A stretch of DNA of 6,719 nt, from positions 1 through 6,719 of the forward strand of contig DAOUBD010000070.1 of assembly GCA_034432935.1 (NCBI GenBank). Reading direction: 5' to 3'. The translations under genes were made by a program, and so were the position numbers. Every line of letters starts with the position of its first letter. Position 1 is the stretch's first letter. Of the stretch, positions 5,780-6,719 are shown one piece after another. Under the pieces are notes generated by a model. That model was not told the DNA's origin, searched no databases, and saw only the letters and a list, made by a program, of their open reading frames with translations. The stretch is from DAOUAG01 sp034432935 (GTDB taxonomy: Bacteria; Chloroflexota; Dehalococcoidia; SM23-28-2; RBG-16-64-32).

Positions 5780-6719
5780 CCGCCGTTCGCAGCAACTGTT
5801 CGCCCGGGCCCAGGCGGTGATGCCGGGCGGCGTGTCCAGCCCTGTCCGGGCCTACCGGGCAGTAGGGGGCGACCCACCCGTCATCGCCTACGGACGCGGG
5901 GCCAGGCTGTACGACGTGGACGGCAACGAATACCTCGACTACGTCTGCGCCTATGGTCCCCTAATCCTGGGCCACGCGCCGCCAGAGGTGGCGGACGCCG
6001 TGGCGGCCGCTGCGCGGCGGGGGACGGCCTACGGCGCCACCAGCGAGCTGGAGATCGAGCTGGCGGAGATGATCTGCGCGGCGGTGCCCTCGGTGCAGAT
6101 GGTTCGCTTCGTCAACTCCGGGACCGAGGCCACCATGTCCGCCCTTCGCTTGGCCCGTGCCTATACAGGCCGAAGCAAGGTGGTGAAGTTTGAGGGCGGC
6201 TACCACGGCCACGCCGATGGTCTGCTGGTGCAGGCCGGCTCCGGACAGGCCACTCTCAGCCTGCCCGACAGCCCGGGAGTCCCGGCCTCCTACGCGTCGG
6301 AGACCCTGGTGGCCCCGTACAACAGCCTGCAAGCCGTGCGGCGGCTGTTCGAGGAGCGGGGCGACGACATCGCCGCCGTCATCGTGGAGCCTGTGGCGGG
6401 GAACATGGGGGTCGTGCCCCCGGCGCCCGGGTTTCTTCAGGGGCTGCGAGAGCTTACGGAGCAGTATGGGGCGTTGCTAGTCTTCGATGAAGTCATCACC
6501 GGCTTCCGGCTCTGCTATGGCGGCGCGCAGGACCTCTTGGGCGTCCGGCCTGATATTACGTGCTTGGGCAAGATCATCGGCGGCGGGCTGCCCGTGGGGG
6601 CCTACGGGGGCCGGCGAGAGGTCATGGAGATGGTGGCGCCCCTCGGCCCGGTCTACCAGGCCGGCACCCTCTCCGGGAACCCCCTGGCGATGGCCGCCGG
6701 CATCGCCACCCTCCGCGTG
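5760..6719 (+). CDS. hemL: Glutamate-1-semialdehyde 2,1-aminomutase, C-terminus cut by window edge
   Basis: A PLP-dependent class III aminotransferase-fold enzyme that converts glutamate-1-semialdehyde to 5-aminolevulinate, directly after HemA in the C5 pathway. 320 codons are visible and the frame is still open at the last base; the family is about 430 residues, so roughly a quarter is missing. Motifs: PGGVSSPVRAY (22-32), YDVDGNEYLDYV (51-62), FVNSGTEATMSALRLAR (117-133) with the PLP-phosphate Ser/Gly/Thr, FEGGYHGHADGLLVQAGSG (144-162) covering the gating-loop region, VFDEVITGFR (241-250) with Asp243 facing the PLP pyridine nitrogen, and CLGKIIGGGLPVGAYGG (268-284) with Lys271 as the PLP Schiff-base lysine (Synechococcus Lys273). 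Tyr65 occupies the usual Trp of the SWGP motif. The start ATG overlaps the HAD stop (ATGA). HemA and HemL handle the same reactive aldehyde, so co-expression makes sense even though they lie at opposite ends of the cluster. Confidence 0.96.
   Translation, partial: MKSGAGRRRSQQLFARAQAVMPGGVSSPVRAYRAVGGDPPVIAYGRGARLYDVDGNEYLDYVCAYGPLILGHAPPEVADAVAAAARRGTAYGATSELEIELAEMICAAVPSVQMVRFVNSGTEATMSALRLARAYTGRSKVVKFEGGYHGHADGLLVQAGSGQATLSLPDSPGVPASYASETLVAPYNSLQAVRRLFEERGDDIAAVIVEPVAGNMGVVPPAPGFLQGLRELTEQYGALLVFDEVITGFRLCYGGAQDLLGVRPDITCLGKIIGGGLPVGAYGGRREVMEMVAPLGPVYQAGTLSGNPLAMAAGIATLRV

Noticed and set aside
5714..5781. 14-base direct repeat flanking the HAD/hemL junction as a mobile-element or attachment-site signature
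   Set aside because: The repeat lies inside coding sequence, has no inserted cargo or integrase between copies, and is made of G+C-rich words expected in this composition. I keep it only as a possible RNA structure.
1..6719. tRNA-Glu gene, riboswitch, CRISPR array or insertion sequence
   Set aside because: The window is almost entirely coding, with no intergenic gap over a few bases, and I saw no such structure. A cobalamin or heme control element, if any, must lie upstream.

Overview
The window is a compact, one-strand (+) operon for the early part of tetrapyrrole (heme/siroheme/corrinoid) biosynthesis in a bacterium whose DNA is roughly two-thirds G+C by eye. All bases except a few short junctions are coding. 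Using HemA plus HemL (the C5, glutamyl-tRNA route) excludes an organism that relies on 5-aminolevulinate synthase, such as an alphaproteobacterium. The order hemA-hemC-cobA/hemD-hemB-(HAD)-hemL, with uroporphyrinogen methyltransferase fused to uroporphyrinogen-III synthase, resembles Chloroflexota (Dehalococcoidia-like) and some Clostridia. High G+C, frequent AGG and ATA codons and GTG starts favour the former, but this placement is an inference of moderate confidence.

Layout: 1-225, the C-terminal end of an unrecognised protein with a CxxC knuckle; 222-1514, hemA (glutamyl-tRNA reductase); 1521-2447, hemC (hydroxymethylbilane synthase); 2451-3992, a cobA-hemD fusion; 3989-4975, hemB (zinc-type porphobilinogen synthase); 4972-5763, a HAD-superfamily hydrolase of unknown substrate; 5760-6719, hemL (glutamate-1-semialdehyde aminomutase), cut by the window edge after 320 codons. 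Four junctions are 4-base start/stop overlaps (ATGA or GTGA) and the other two gaps are 6 and 3 bases, so the genes are almost certainly co-transcribed and translationally coupled. I see no promoter, terminator, tRNA, rRNA, CRISPR array or mobile element.

Function: HemA reduces glutamyl-tRNA(Glu) to glutamate-1-semialdehyde and HemL turns this into 5-aminolevulinate. HemB condenses two of these into porphobilinogen, HemC links four into hydroxymethylbilane, the HemD half closes the ring to uroporphyrinogen III, and the CobA half methylates that to precorrin-2. The encoded route therefore reaches the branch toward siroheme, cobalamin or siroheme-derived heme. No uroporphyrinogen decarboxylase (HemE) is visible here.

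The enzymes are orthodox, so I do not see a wholly new system. The points worth a second look are: the HAD enzyme coupled on both sides inside the operon, with an unusual motif mix; a predicted hairpin that places the hemL start codon in its loop, with a competing longer stem; paired substitutions next to both active-site lysines of HemB; a Gly-to-Ser change in the HemA dinucleotide-binding motif; and the unknown CxxC protein coupled to hemA.
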